Shown here one piece after another: positions 43,802 through 51,823 of a DNA stretch of 64,000 nucleotides. The notes beneath the pieces were generated by a model. That model did not search any database. It was not told where the DNA came from and saw nothing but the letters and a program-made list of their open reading frames with translations. The position numbers and the translations under genes are program-made. Source of the DNA: Labrys miyagiensis (GTDB taxonomy: Bacteria; Pseudomonadota; Alphaproteobacteria; Rhizobiales; Labraceae); NCBI RefSeq assembly GCF_030160835.1, contig NZ_BSPC01000023.1:142330-206329 (forward strand). Reading direction: 5' to 3'. Each line of letters starts with the position of its first letter. The stretch's first letter is position 1.

Positions 43802-44542
43802 TCAGATGATCCCGCCATTGGCGCGCAGGGTCTGGCCGTTGATCCAGGCCCCGTCCGGGCCGGCGAGGAAGGCGACGGAAGCGGCGATGTCCTCCGGCTG
43901 TCCCAGGCGCTCCAGCGGCGCCAGCTTGGCGAGGCGGTCGACGAGCTCGGGCGACTTGCCATTGAGGAAAAGATCGGTGGCCGTCGGGCCGGGGGCGACC
44001 GAGTTCACCGTGATGGTGCGGCCGCGCAGTTCCTTGGCGAGCACGGAAGTGATGGCCTCGACGGCCGCCTTGGTGGCGGCATAGACGCCGTAGCCCGGCT
44101 GCAGCAGGCCGACCACGCTGGAAGAGAAGTTGATGATGCGGCCGCCCGGACGCAGGCGCTTGGCCGCCTCCCGCAGCGTGTTGAAGCTACCCTTGAGGTT
44201 GATGGCGACCTGACGGTCGAAACTGGCGTCGTCCGTCTCGCCGATCGGGGACAGCGTCATCACGCCGGCATTGTTGACCAGCACGTCGACACCGCCGAAA
44301 GCCGCCTCAGCCGCGTCGAACATGTGCCTTACCGCGGCGGGATCGCTGACATCGGCCTGGGCGGCAAGCGCCCGCCCGCCGGCGCCCTCGATCTTGCGCA
44401 CCAGTGCCTCGGCCAGGTCGGCGCTGCCGGCATAGTTGACCACGACCGTGAAACCATCCCGGGCCAGCCGCTCGGCAACAGCCGCGCCGATGCCGCGGGA
44501 AGCGCCGGTAACGAGAGCCATCTTGTTCGCATTCGTGTTCAT
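43802..44542 (-). CDS. SDR family oxidoreductase
   Basis: The 246-residue short-chain dehydrogenase has MALVTGASRGIGAAVAERLA, DVLVNNAGVMTLSPIG, an active site with Ser in INFSSSVVG and YGVYAATKAAVEAI, and the C-terminal VAFLAGPDGAWINGQTLRAN. The start MNTNANK at 44542 has AAGGAGAAC upstream. It is divergent from a LysR gene, its likely regulator. The substrate is unknown. Confidence 0.9.
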   Translation of the reverse strand: MNTNANKMALVTGASRGIGAAVAERLARDGFTVVVNYAGSADLAEALVRKIEGAGGRALAAQADVSDPAAVRHMFDAAEAAFGGVDVLVNNAGVMTLSPIGETDDASFDRQVAINLKGSFNTLREAAKRLRPGGRIINFSSSVVGLLQPGYGVYAATKAAVEAITSVLAKELRGRTITVNSVAPGPTATDLFLNGKSPELVDRLAKLAPLERLGQPEDIAASVAFLAGPDGAWINGQTLRANGGII

Positions 44543-44602
44543 GTCCGTTCTCCTTGTTTCAAGCCTTGCTCGATGGAGCGGACTATCTCCCTTTCCTTGA
44601 TA

Positions 44603-44623
44603 CGGATAATCATCCATTATCCG
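44603..44623. promoter_or_regulatory. LysR box between divergent SDR and LysR genes
   Basis: CGGATAAT-CATCC-ATTATCCG is a perfect eight-base inverted repeat, 27 bases before the LysR start and 61 before the SDR start. It fits the T-N11-A type LysR site well. Confidence 0.65.
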
Positions 44624-44649
44624 GTATTACTATTCGGAAACTGGGAACA

Positions 44650-45540
44650 ATGGATCGCTTCGAGGCCCTGCGGGTGTTCACGCGCATCGTCGAGCGCCGC
44701 AGCTTCACCTTGGCCGCCCAGGACCTCGGGCTGCCACGCTCGACGGTGACGGAAGCGGTACAGCAGATCGAGGCGCGGCTCGGCGTGCGGCTGCTCCAGC
44801 GCACCACGCGCCATGTCAGCCCGACACTGGACGGGGAAGCCTATTACCGGCGCTGCATCGCCATCCTCGCCGATATCGAGGATGCCGAGGCCGCCTTCTC
44901 GGACGCCAAGCCGCGGGGCCTGTTGCGGATCGATGTCCATGCCACGCTGGCGCGCTTCTTCGTGCTGCCGGGCCTGCCGGACTTCATGGCCGATTACCCT
45001 GACCTGCAGCTCCATATCAGCGAAGGCGATCGCTTCGTCGATCTGGTACGCGAGGGCATCGACTGCGTGCTCAGGGTCGGCGATCTTCAGGACTCCTCGA
45101 TGGTCGCCCGCCGGGTCGCCATGCTGCCGGAGGTGACCTGCGCGAGTCCGGCCTATCTCGCCCGCTTCGGCACCCCGAAGACGCCGGACGATCTGGAAGG
45201 CCACCGCATGATCGGCTTCGTCTCCTCGGCGACGGGCAGCGTCATCCCGCTCGAACTACAGGTGGACGGCGCCATCCGCAATATTACCTTGCCGACGCCC
45301 GTCACCGTGGCCGGTGCCGAGACCCTGTTCGGCGCCGCGCTCGCCGGCCTCGGCCTCATCCAGGTGCCGCGCTATCGCCTCGGCCCCTATTTCGAGGCGG
45401 GCACGCTGGTGGAGGTCCTGAAGGATTATCCGCCGACACCGACGCCGGTATCCCTGCTCTACCCCCACAACCGCCAGCTTTCACCGCGGGTCCGGGTGTT
45501 CATCGACTGGGTGACGAAGGAGTTTGCGGCGAGGGTGTAG
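44650..45540 (+). CDS. LysR-family transcriptional regulator
   Basis: The 296-residue regulator has a helix-turn-helix (FTRIVERRSFTLAAQDLGLP, RSTVTEAVQQIEARLGVRLL) followed by the effector domain (GLLRIDVHATLARFFVLPGL, VREGIDCVLRVGDL). MDRFEALRVF at 44650 is the family start, with GGGAAC upstream. It is divergent from the SDR gene, with a LysR box between, so it probably controls the SDR pair. The stop adjoins palindromic element A6. Confidence 0.92.
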   Translation: MDRFEALRVFTRIVERRSFTLAAQDLGLPRSTVTEAVQQIEARLGVRLLQRTTRHVSPTLDGEAYYRRCIAILADIEDAEAAFSDAKPRGLLRIDVHATLARFFVLPGLPDFMADYPDLQLHISEGDRFVDLVREGIDCVLRVGDLQDSSMVARRVAMLPEVTCASPAYLARFGTPKTPDDLEGHRMIGFVSSATGSVIPLELQVDGAIRNITLPTPVTVAGAETLFGAALAGLGLIQVPRYRLGPYFEAGTLVEVLKDYPPTPTPVSLLYPHNRQLSPRVRVFIDWVTKEFAARV

Positions 45541-45652
45541 CTGGGAGCGGCTGTTTTTCCCGGGTGCGCGGACGTCTCGTCCGCCTCTTCCTCTCCCGTC
45601 CACACGGCGGTTCCAAGAGCGGACGGGACGTCCGCGCACCCGGGAAACCCAG
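45541..45652. repeat. Palindromic element A6 (variant flanks)
   Basis: TTTCCCGGGTGCGCGGACGT..CGTCCGCCTCTT and AAGAGCGGACGGGACGTCCG..CACCCGGGAAA are inverted arms. The flank is CCCGGGTGC instead of CTGGGAGC, showing that flank and core vary independently. It lies between the LysR and alkB stop codons. Confidence 0.85.
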
Positions 45653-46300
45653 TTACACCCGCCTGAACGTCAGGTTGATCCTCTTCCTTCCCAGCAGCGG
45701 ATGCTCCCCATCCTTAAGCGCCAGCACCCCGTGATAAGCCAACCTCGCCGGGCCGCCCCAGGCCACGACGTCGCCATGCTCCAGCGCCACCTTCGTCATC
45801 TTGTCGCTGCGCGAGAGGCCGCCGAACTGGAACGTCGCCGGCAGGCCGAGCGACACCGAGACGATGGGTTGGCCGAAATCCCTCTCGTCCTTGTCCTGGT
45901 GCGGCGACATCTTCGCGCCCGGCTCATAGCGGTTGATCAGGCAGGCATCGGGCGCAAAGCCGGGAAAGCCGGCTTCGGCAGCGGCCTCCGTGGCGAGACG
46001 AAAGAAGATTTCGGGCATGGCGGGCCAGGGCTTGCCGCTGAGCGGATCCCCGCTTTGATAGCGATAGCCGCGCCGGTCGGTGACCCAGCCGGCCGTGCCG
46101 CAATTGGTCATCGCCACCGACATGGTGAAGCCGCCCGGCGTCACCATGTGCCGGAAGGGGGCGGCTACCACCACGGCGTCAAGCGCGGCAAGCAGGTTCG
46201 CTTCCTCAGCCAAGGCCCGGCCACGCAGCAGTACGGCGCCCTCGGCGATCGCCTGCCGGGGCGGCTCGACGATACCGGCATGGCCGAAAAGATCCTGCAT
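45653..46300 (-). CDS. alkB: AlkB-type 2-oxoglutarate/Fe(II) DNA repair dioxygenase
   Basis: The 215-residue product has the AlkB core: YEPGAKMSPHQDKDE with the HxD iron ligands, the distal His in LAYHGVLAL and the 2-oxoglutarate-binding RKRINLTFRRV (RxNxTxR). AlkB oxidatively removes methyl groups from 1-methyladenine and 3-methylcytosine. The N-terminal nucleotide-recognition lid is present (TNCGTAGWVTDRRGYRY). It lies three bases before the end of the DUF72 gene upstream, so is probably co-transcribed. Confidence 0.93.
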   Translation of the reverse strand: MQDLFGHAGIVEPPRQAIAEGAVLLRGRALAEEANLLAALDAVVVAAPFRHMVTPGGFTMSVAMTNCGTAGWVTDRRGYRYQSGDPLSGKPWPAMPEIFFRLATEAAAEAGFPGFAPDACLINRYEPGAKMSPHQDKDERDFGQPIVSVSLGLPATFQFGGLSRSDKMTKVALEHGDVVAWGGPARLAYHGVLALKDGEHPLLGRKRINLTFRRV

Positions 46301-46303
46301 GGC

Positions 46304-47101
46304 TCAGCCGAGTTTGCCGATCAGCGTCTTCGCCGCCGTCGGCGCCTTGGGCTTGAAGCCGTTGATCATGAAAATGAAGACGTCACGCCCATCCGCCGCC
46401 CGCGGCGCCGGGCTCCCCACGCGGCCGAGATCGTCAGGCTCGCCGCCCTTGGCCCAGAGCTTGGCGCGCTCCGCCCATTTGGCGATGGCCCCGGCGGAAT
46501 AGCCGGTCTCCTCGTCTTCCGAGGCATTCTGTAGACGGGCGTAGACAAAGGGTGCCGTGACATCCGGGATCGACGGGAAATCCGGCTTGTCGGTATAGAC
46601 GACGGCAACGCCATAGCTGCGCACGAGGTCGACGAATTCGGGCACCTTGAAACTGTCGTGCCGGACCTCGACGACATGGCGCAGGGCATGGCCGTCATGG
46701 CTCTTGGGCAGCAGTTTGAGGAAGCCTTCGAAATCGGCCGGATCGAATTTCTTGGTCGGCATGAACTGCCAGTTGATCGGGCCGAGCTTCTTCTTGAGCT
46801 CGGTGACGCCGCTCTTGATGAAGCGCTCGACGGACTCGCCCGCCTCGGACAGCACCTTCTTGTTGGTGGCAAAGCGCGTCGCCTTCATCGAGAAGACGAA
46901 ATCGTCTGGTGTCTCGTCATGCCATTTGGCGAAGCTCTCCGGCTTCTGCGAGCCGTAATAGGTGCCGTTGATCTCGATCGCCGTGACCTGCCGGCTGGCA
47001 TATTCGAGCTCGCGCTTCTGGGCAAGGTCGCCGGGATAGAAGGTGCCGCGCCAGGGTTCGAAGGTCCAGCCGCCGATACCGACGCGGATTTGGCCTGTCA
47101 T
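46304..47101 (-). CDS. DUF72 family protein
   Basis: The 265-residue TIM-barrel-like protein has the DUF72 landmarks IRVGIGGWTFEPWRGTFYPG, FVFSMKATRFATNKKVLSE, GPINWQFMPTKKF and HVVEVRHDSF. The biochemical role is unproven. MTGQIRVGIGGW at 47101 is the family start; GGAGACTCCC lies before it. It is co-directional with alkB, which may reflect a shared role in nucleic-acid damage, but this is inference. Confidence 0.9.
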   Translation of the reverse strand: MTGQIRVGIGGWTFEPWRGTFYPGDLAQKRELEYASRQVTAIEINGTYYGSQKPESFAKWHDETPDDFVFSMKATRFATNKKVLSEAGESVERFIKSGVTELKKKLGPINWQFMPTKKFDPADFEGFLKLLPKSHDGHALRHVVEVRHDSFKVPEFVDLVRSYGVAVVYTDKPDFPSIPDVTAPFVYARLQNASEDEETGYSAGAIAKWAERAKLWAKGGEPDDLGRVGSPAPRAADGRDVFIFMINGFKPKAPTAAKTLIGKLG

Positions 47102-47264
47102 GGGAGTCTCCAAGCTTTTCACTGAGCGTGAGCCGACCATAGCATGGCGAGTCAGGCAACCCGAAACCTGCGGACCCAGCCTCGGACGTGGAACGCCTCC
47201 GAATCCTTCCTCGTCTGGGGCTGTCGAATTCACACATCTCAGCCTGGCTGCAAGAGGCGCAGTA

Positions 47265-47465
47265 ATCCTTCCCCGACTGCGGGGAAGTCGCCCACACAGT
47301 TTTGTGTGGGCTGGGACGAACGCAGTGAGGCCGGAAGGGGTAGAGTGGCGCTTGCCTGTCCCGAAAACCGGCTCTGTCGTGTCGCTCTCCCCCTTCCGTC
47401 ACCGCTGCGCGGCGACACCAGTGCACACACTTGTGTGCGCGATACCCGAAGTCTGGGAAGGATGA
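47265..47465. repeat. Large imperfect inverted repeat upstream of zincin gene
   Basis: ATCCTTCCCCGACTGCGGGG on the left faces CCCGAAGTCTGGGAAGGAT on the right. Inside are CCCACACAGTTTTGTGTGGG, GGCCGGAAGGGG with CCCCTTCCG, and CACACACTTGTGTGCG. It resembles the 25976-26199 block. The 618-base gap 47102-47719 holds this repeat and otherwise no gene; the last ~220 bases presumably carry the promoter of the downstream pair. Confidence 0.65.
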
Positions 47466-47719
47466 CCCGCGCCCTTTCCGGCTTAAATGGGCGCTTGTGG
47501 GGGCCGAGTCCGCGCATTGAATCCGCATATCACGCGGTCCACCGCAGACGGGCTGAAACAGTATTATGCGCGACGGTTTACTTGCGCGTATACCGTCTAT
47601 AAGCTGCCCTCTGCTTCCTATGCGAGTATATCGGACCTCGGGCGCGTCGGGGTTATCCTGCGGAGGCACTTCTTTGCTCGATCGGTCAGGATCTCAAACA
47701 GCAACGGCCAGCAAGTCTC

Positions 47720-48805
47720 ATGTCCAACATCGCGAAAAGCATTCTGGGACCGCGGCTGCCGACGGATGGGTTCGATCCTGACGTCCCCTATCAATTCATC
47801 GAGCTGCGACGCGAGCGGCCGATGGGGGTGCGTACCTTCGACTTCAAGTCCTTGATCGAGATCAGCAACCCGGGGATCTGCCGGATGTCGAACTTCAAGA
47901 TTGTTCGCCAGGAGGTGCCGAATATCACGCCGGTGCCTTTCCCCGGCCCCGGAACGCTGGTTTCCCGCATGGCGCTCCCCGCCAGCTCCTACGTCACGTT
48001 TTCCCTGCACGGCCTTGCCGAGGGCCGGACGTTCCTGAAAGGCCGCGACCAGCGAGACGATGCGGAGATTATGCCTGGCGCCAAATACACGCTGGAGATC
48101 GCCGTGCACCCGCGCAAGCACAAGCAGTTCGCGACCTGCTACGTCTTCGACCGCATCAACCGGGACATCGGGCGCCGCATCGATTTCACATCCACGTTCA
48201 AGGAGATCAACGACGCTTTCGAGCAGCAGGCGGCGCTGACGGTCGAGAACATCGATGCCGCCAAGACAGGAGCCGATGTCCGCACCGTGACCCTCGACGT
48301 TCCCATGCGGGGAGGTTTCGAGATCCTCACGCCCGAAGCCAACCGCCATCTCATCGAGAAATTCGAGGAAGACCATCCTGGCGTCCTGCAGTCCGTGGAC
48401 GCGTTGATTGTCGTGCTGCCGGTGCCGATGACCGTCGAGGGCAGGGATACCGGCCTCGTCGGACTCTACCAGGAGCTCCGGCGGGCGAGCGACGACAGCC
48501 GGATCAGCCTGCTCCTGATCAGCTCGATCGCCTTTGCTGAGCTGCCCGGCCTCACCTCCACAATGGCGCACGAGATGGGTCACTTTTTGGGCCTGCACCA
48601 TCTTCCGGAAGTGGTGCGCAGGGCCGATATCCCCGAATCCGAGCGCGGGAAGGAGAACCCGGATCCGGACGCGTTTCCCTTCTTCCAGCGCACGCTGATG
48701 TACCCGTTCACCTTCATGCGGTCGTTGCGGCTGAACAGGGTGCAGATCGAGCTGATGCAGCTCAATTTGCGCGGCATCACGCAGGAATTGGTGATCACCA
48801 TCTAG
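47720..48805 (+). CDS. Zincin-type metalloprotease-like protein
   Basis: The 361-residue product carries the extended zinc motif HEMGHFLGLHH (HExxHxxGxxH, residues ~286-296), followed ~40 residues later by a Met-turn-like TLMYPF, the metzincin pattern. The N-terminal 250 residues have a beta-rich part (LVSRMALPASSYVTFSLHG) and DALIVVLPVPMTVEG. There is no signal peptide, propeptide or membrane segment, which is odd for a metzincin. I do not recognise a named family. It lies 27 bases before a peptidoglycan-binding-like gene. No strong RBS is visible. Confidence 0.75.
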   Translation: MSNIAKSILGPRLPTDGFDPDVPYQFIELRRERPMGVRTFDFKSLIEISNPGICRMSNFKIVRQEVPNITPVPFPGPGTLVSRMALPASSYVTFSLHGLAEGRTFLKGRDQRDDAEIMPGAKYTLEIAVHPRKHKQFATCYVFDRINRDIGRRIDFTSTFKEINDAFEQQAALTVENIDAAKTGADVRTVTLDVPMRGGFEILTPEANRHLIEKFEEDHPGVLQSVDALIVVLPVPMTVEGRDTGLVGLYQELRRASDDSRISLLLISSIAFAELPGLTSTMAHEMGHFLGLHHLPEVVRRADIPESERGKENPDPDAFPFFQRTLMYPFTFMRSLRLNRVQIELMQLNLRGITQELVITI

Positions 48806-48832
48806 AGCCCAGGACAGGGCGGGAGGCGCAGA

Positions 48833-49198
48833 ATGCCGCTCAATTCTCGCACGTTTGCCGGAGACTCCAAGCTGGAGGCCTGCCTCGTCGACGACGCCGC
48901 CCACCTCACCATTGGTGCGCAGGGCGAGCATGTCGCCAAGGTGCAGTCGGCCGTCATCTACCTGGACGGCCTCGACATCGATGCGGCCGAGCTGCAGGCT
49001 GGCCGCTACGGACCATCGACCGCGGCGGCGGTCCTGAAATTCAAGACAGCGCGCAGCATCATCAATCGCGCCTATCAGCAGTCAGCCGACAATATCGTGG
49101 GCAAGATGACGATCAAGGCGCTCGACGATGAGCTGTTCGCGGCCGAGAACGCGACGGTGCAGGTGGTGCCGATTCAGATGTGCCCCCGTCCGAACTGA
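48833..49198 (+). CDS. Peptidoglycan-binding-like (PGBD) small protein
   Basis: The 121-residue product has a PG_binding_1-type helical fold: LTIGAQGEHVAKVQSAVIYL, AGRYGPSTAAAVLKFKTARS and NIVGKMTIKALDDEL. It starts SRTFAGDSKLEACLVDDAAH without a signal peptide. GGGAGG seven bases before the ATG makes a strong RBS. It is encoded right after the zincin and probably works with it. Its 3' end overlaps the convergent WYL regulator by 25 bases. Confidence 0.8.
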   Translation: MPLNSRTFAGDSKLEACLVDDAAHLTIGAQGEHVAKVQSAVIYLDGLDIDAAELQAGRYGPSTAAAVLKFKTARSIINRAYQQSADNIVGKMTIKALDDELFAAENATVQVVPIQMCPRPN

Positions 49199-49905
49199 GG
49201 GGCTTTGGCGCCCTGCTCCTTGTTGTTGCTCTCCCATCCCGCCATCCACAATTCGCGCAAGCGGTCGCCCTCATGCCGGAAATGGGCGCCGATCGGCTCG
49301 CAGCGCACCACCCTGTCGGCGCGGAAATTGCGGAGGGCCTCGCGCAATTCGCACCAGGCGACGACAACGAAGGCCTGCGAGTAATAGATCAGAGCCAGCG
49401 GCCGTATGATGCGCCGGCTCTCGCGCCCCTGTTCGTCGCGATAATCGAGCAGCAGCTTTTCCTCGTCGCGGATCGCCTTGCGCACGAGCGCGAGGTCGAC
49501 GCCGTCCGGCGCCGGCGCCACGCTGCCCCAGGCATGGAGCGTGCGTGAGGACAGCACCTGGCGCAAAGGCGCTGGCACGGCCGCCGCCACCTTGGTCCCA
49601 GCCCGCCGGGAGGCTTCCATGAGTTCGCCATCGCCGGTGCGCTCGATCAAGGCGAGACCGAGCACCACGGCCTCGATCTCCTCGATCGAGAACATCAGCG
49701 GCGGCAGGTCGAAGCCGGGGCGCAGGATGTAGCCGATGCCGCGCTCGCCCTCGATCGGCACGCGCATGGCCTGCAGCGCGCCGATGTCCCGGTAAATCGA
49801 GCGCACCGTCACCTCCAAATCCTCGGCGATGGCGGCCGCCGTCACCGGCTTCCTGGCCAGGCGCAGGATCTGGATGATTTCGAACAGCCGCGACGCCTTG
49901 CGCAT
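49174..49905 (-). CDS. YafY-type HTH/WYL-domain regulator
   Basis: The 243-residue regulator has an N-terminal HTH (RLFEIIQILRLARKPVTAAA, LEVTVRSIYRDIGALQA) and a C-terminal WYL domain (ALVRKAIRDEEKLLLDYRDE, IYYSQAFVVVAWCELREALR). The ATG at 49905 has GGGAGC upstream; the codon at 49917 is TTG and overlaps that RBS. It is divergent from a LysE exporter gene, with a perfect dyad between, and is likely its repressor and autorepressor. Confidence 0.9.
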   Translation of the reverse strand: MRKASRLFEIIQILRLARKPVTAAAIAEDLEVTVRSIYRDIGALQAMRVPIEGERGIGYILRPGFDLPPLMFSIEEIEAVVLGLALIERTGDGELMEASRRAGTKVAAAVPAPLRQVLSSRTLHAWGSVAPAPDGVDLALVRKAIRDEEKLLLDYRDEQGRESRRIIRPLALIYYSQAFVVVAWCELREALRNFRADRVVRCEPIGAHFRHEGDRLRELWMAGWESNNKEQGAKAPQFGRGHI

Positions 49906-49920
49906 GAGTGCTCCCAATTA

Positions 49921-49944
49921 CAACTGACACATCCTTGTCAGTTG
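49921..49944. promoter_or_regulatory. Operator dyad for WYL regulator
   Basis: CAACTGACA-CATCCT-TGTCAGTTG is a perfect nine-base inverted repeat with a six-base centre, directly upstream of the regulator and 84 bases before the divergent exporter. TGACA-N6-TGTCA dyads are common beside YafY-like genes. Confidence 0.75.
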
Positions 49945-50027
49945 GCCCTCTCTATAGCCTGCTCCAATCCCTTGAAAAAGCGGGAAGTCCTGAGAAGGCA
50001 CCCGCTGCACGGCATGGAGCAACTGAC

Positions 50028-50669
50028 ATGAGCTACGGCGAAAATCTCTGGGTCTTCTTCATCCTGCTAGCCGGCATCGTGGCAGTGCCGGGCATGGACA
50101 TGATCTTCGTCCTTGCCAATGCGCTGACCGGCGGCCGGCGCGCCGGCCTCGCCGCCACCTTCGGCATCATGGTGGGCGGCGCCTGCCACACGCTATTCGG
50201 CATGGCGGCAGTGGTGGCGCTCAGTCGCCTTGTGCCCACCCTCTCCACCAGCATGATCCTGCTCGGCTCGGCCTATATGGTCTGGATCGGCCTGAAGCTC
50301 GTGCGCAGTTCGATCACGGTCAACACCGTGGACGGCGGCCGGGCCGCGTCGATGAGCACCGTCTTCGGCCAGGGCCTCCTCACCTGCATCCTCAATCCCA
50401 AGGCCTGGCTCTTCGTGCTGGCGGTCTATCCGCAATTCCTCAAGCCCGCCTTCGGCCCGCTCTGGCCGCAGGCCCTGGTGATGGGCGTGCTGACGGTGCT
50501 GGTGCAGCTGGCGATCTACGGCTCGCTCGCCCTGATGGCGGCACGCGGGCGCGATGCCATCACCGCCAGCCCGGCGCTCACCATCTGGACCGGCCGCACC
50601 GCCGGATTGCTGCTAGTGGGCGCGGCGGCCCTGGGCTTTGTGGAGGGGGTAAGGGGGCTGTACGCATGA
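50028..50669 (+). CDS. LysE/RhtB family exporter
   Basis: The 213-residue inner-membrane exporter has six hydrophobic segments and family motifs VAVPGMDMIFVLANALTGGR, RAGLAATFGIMVGGACHTLF and CILNPKAWLFVLAVYPQFL. Likely exports amino acids or related metabolites. MSYGENLW at 50028 is the start (GGAG nine bases upstream). It is divergent from its probable WYL repressor. A palindromic element follows directly after the stop. Confidence 0.9.
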   Translation: MSYGENLWVFFILLAGIVAVPGMDMIFVLANALTGGRRAGLAATFGIMVGGACHTLFGMAAVVALSRLVPTLSTSMILLGSAYMVWIGLKLVRSSITVNTVDGGRAASMSTVFGQGLLTCILNPKAWLFVLAVYPQFLKPAFGPLWPQALVMGVLTVLVQLAIYGSLALMAARGRDAITASPALTIWTGRTAGLLLVGAAALGFVEGVRGLYA

Positions 50670-50760
50670 GCGTCCCTGGGATCGCAGGCGTGTCGCCTGC
50701 TCTTGGAAACGAGGCGGTTCAAGATGCAGGCGGGACGCCTGCGGTCCCAGGAACGCCCCC
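50670..50760. repeat. Palindromic element B (GCAGGCG core)
   Basis: GCGTCCCTGGGATCGCAGGC, then GTGTCGCCTGCTCTTGG, faces GCAGGCGGGACGCCTGCGGT, then CCCAGGAACGC. The construction is as in the A elements but with a GCAGGCG core. The right arm encodes the C-terminus of the SDR remnant on the minus strand. Confidence 0.85.
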
Positions 50761-50922
50761 GGCGCCCCGCCACAGCGTATATCCCCCATCGATATTCAAA
50801 CTGGCGTCGGTGATGAAGCCCGCCTCGAGACCGGCGAGACAGGAAACGAAGCCGGCGCCGACGCCGCGCGAGCCCCCAATCACCAAAGCTATCTTCTCGA
50901 GCAGTACTTTGTTTTCAGTCAT
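50719..50922 (-). pseudogene. SDR gene collapsed by internal in-frame deletion
   Basis: The 67-codon frame starts MTENKVLLEKIALVIGGSRG, an SDR N-terminus with the cofactor glycine motif. It jumps within a few residues to SCLAGLEAGFITDASLNIDG, a typical SDR C-terminus. About 190 residues of the core, including the Ser-Tyr-Lys active site, are missing. Its tail is element B sequence. A GGGAA RBS is still present. It is divergent from a TetR gene, so a TetR/SDR pair has lost its enzyme. Confidence 0.8.
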
Positions 50923-50938
50923 GATTTTCCCAATAATT

Positions 50939-50950
50939 GACTAAATAGTC
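50939..50950. promoter_or_regulatory. Candidate TetR operator
   Basis: GACTA-AA-TAGTC lies 16 bases upstream of the SDR remnant start, in the gap next to the TetR gene's 3' end. A related TTTGGCTAAA follows. It is short and supported only by symmetry and position. Confidence 0.4.
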
Positions 50951-50988
50951 CATAATTTGGCTAAAAACAGCGGCACTCTCGACAGGGT

Positions 50989-51573
50989 TTACCGCCGCTT
51001 CAGAGCCTCCAAGGCAAAGTCCACGATCTGCCGCAGCCCCGCCGTGTCAAGCCCGGCCTTGGCGCTGACCTTGAGGCCGAGCAAGGTGGACTCCACGAAA
51101 CGAGCTGCTCCGGAAATATCGATGTCGGCGGCAACTTCCCGGTCGGTCCTTGCCTTGCGCAGCGCCTTTTCCACGGCAGCATGCAAGACTTCGCCGCTCT
51201 GCCGGCCCATGGCGTTGATCTCGGCATCGGCCTGGCCGAATTCGGAGATCGCTCCCACCCCCATGCAGCCCAGCGCCCGGAAGCCCGGGTCGGCATTGGC
51301 CATCGCCATCAGCATCCTGCGGATGCCGGCAAGCGCGGAGGTTTCGGATTCCAGCAAGGCGATCTGGTTGCCGACACTGACGTTCTGGTAGCGTCCGAGC
51401 GCCTCCAGATAGAGCCGCCTCTTGTCACCGAAGGTGTCGTACAGGCTCTGGCGGCCGATCTTCATCGCCGCGAGGAGATCCTCGGTCGAGGCAGCCTCGA
51501 AGCCCTTGGCCCAAAACACCGAAATGGCGTGCTTGAGCGCTTCGTCGCGATCAAATTCCCTGGGTCTAGCCAT
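50989..51573 (-). CDS. TetR-family transcriptional regulator
   Basis: The 194-residue regulator starts MARPREFDRDEALKHAISVF and has the TetR HTH FEAASTEDLLAAMKIGRQSL with YDTFGDKRRLYLEAL. The C-terminal domain is TetR_C_16-like (ALGCMGVGAISEFGQADAEI). The start at 51573 is set by the family N-terminus MARPREF. It precedes, on the same strand, the collapsed SDR gene, presumably its former target, so its present regulon is unclear. Confidence 0.9.
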   Translation of the reverse strand: MARPREFDRDEALKHAISVFWAKGFEAASTEDLLAAMKIGRQSLYDTFGDKRRLYLEALGRYQNVSVGNQIALLESETSALAGIRRMLMAMANADPGFRALGCMGVGAISEFGQADAEINAMGRQSGEVLHAAVEKALRKARTDREVAADIDISGAARFVESTLLGLKVSAKAGLDTAGLRQIVDFALEALKRR

Positions 51574-51823
51574 AGCGGCAGCAGATATGTTCCGGATTGT
51601 GTTGTCAAGAATTTTTGGTGCGTTGCACAAAATTGAGGCAAACGGGCGAAAAAAGCTGATTTGAGGCCATCTTGGAGGCAAATCGGGGGCGATTATAGCC
51701 AGAGTTGCCTTGGCAACGGGACGTCGTGGGTGCCTCGAATTCGCAGATGCGAGCACCATACCCGCAGATCTCTGGTTCGCTCGCCGATGGGGACTTCGCG
51801 GCCGGGCATTGAACCGGCCGCAA

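Noticed and set aside
47618-48931. 437-codon frame antisense to the zincin gene
   Set aside because: The plus strand has HExxHxxGxxH and coupling to a PGBD gene with strong RBS; the antisense frame has only shadow-like DR/HQ-rich sequence.
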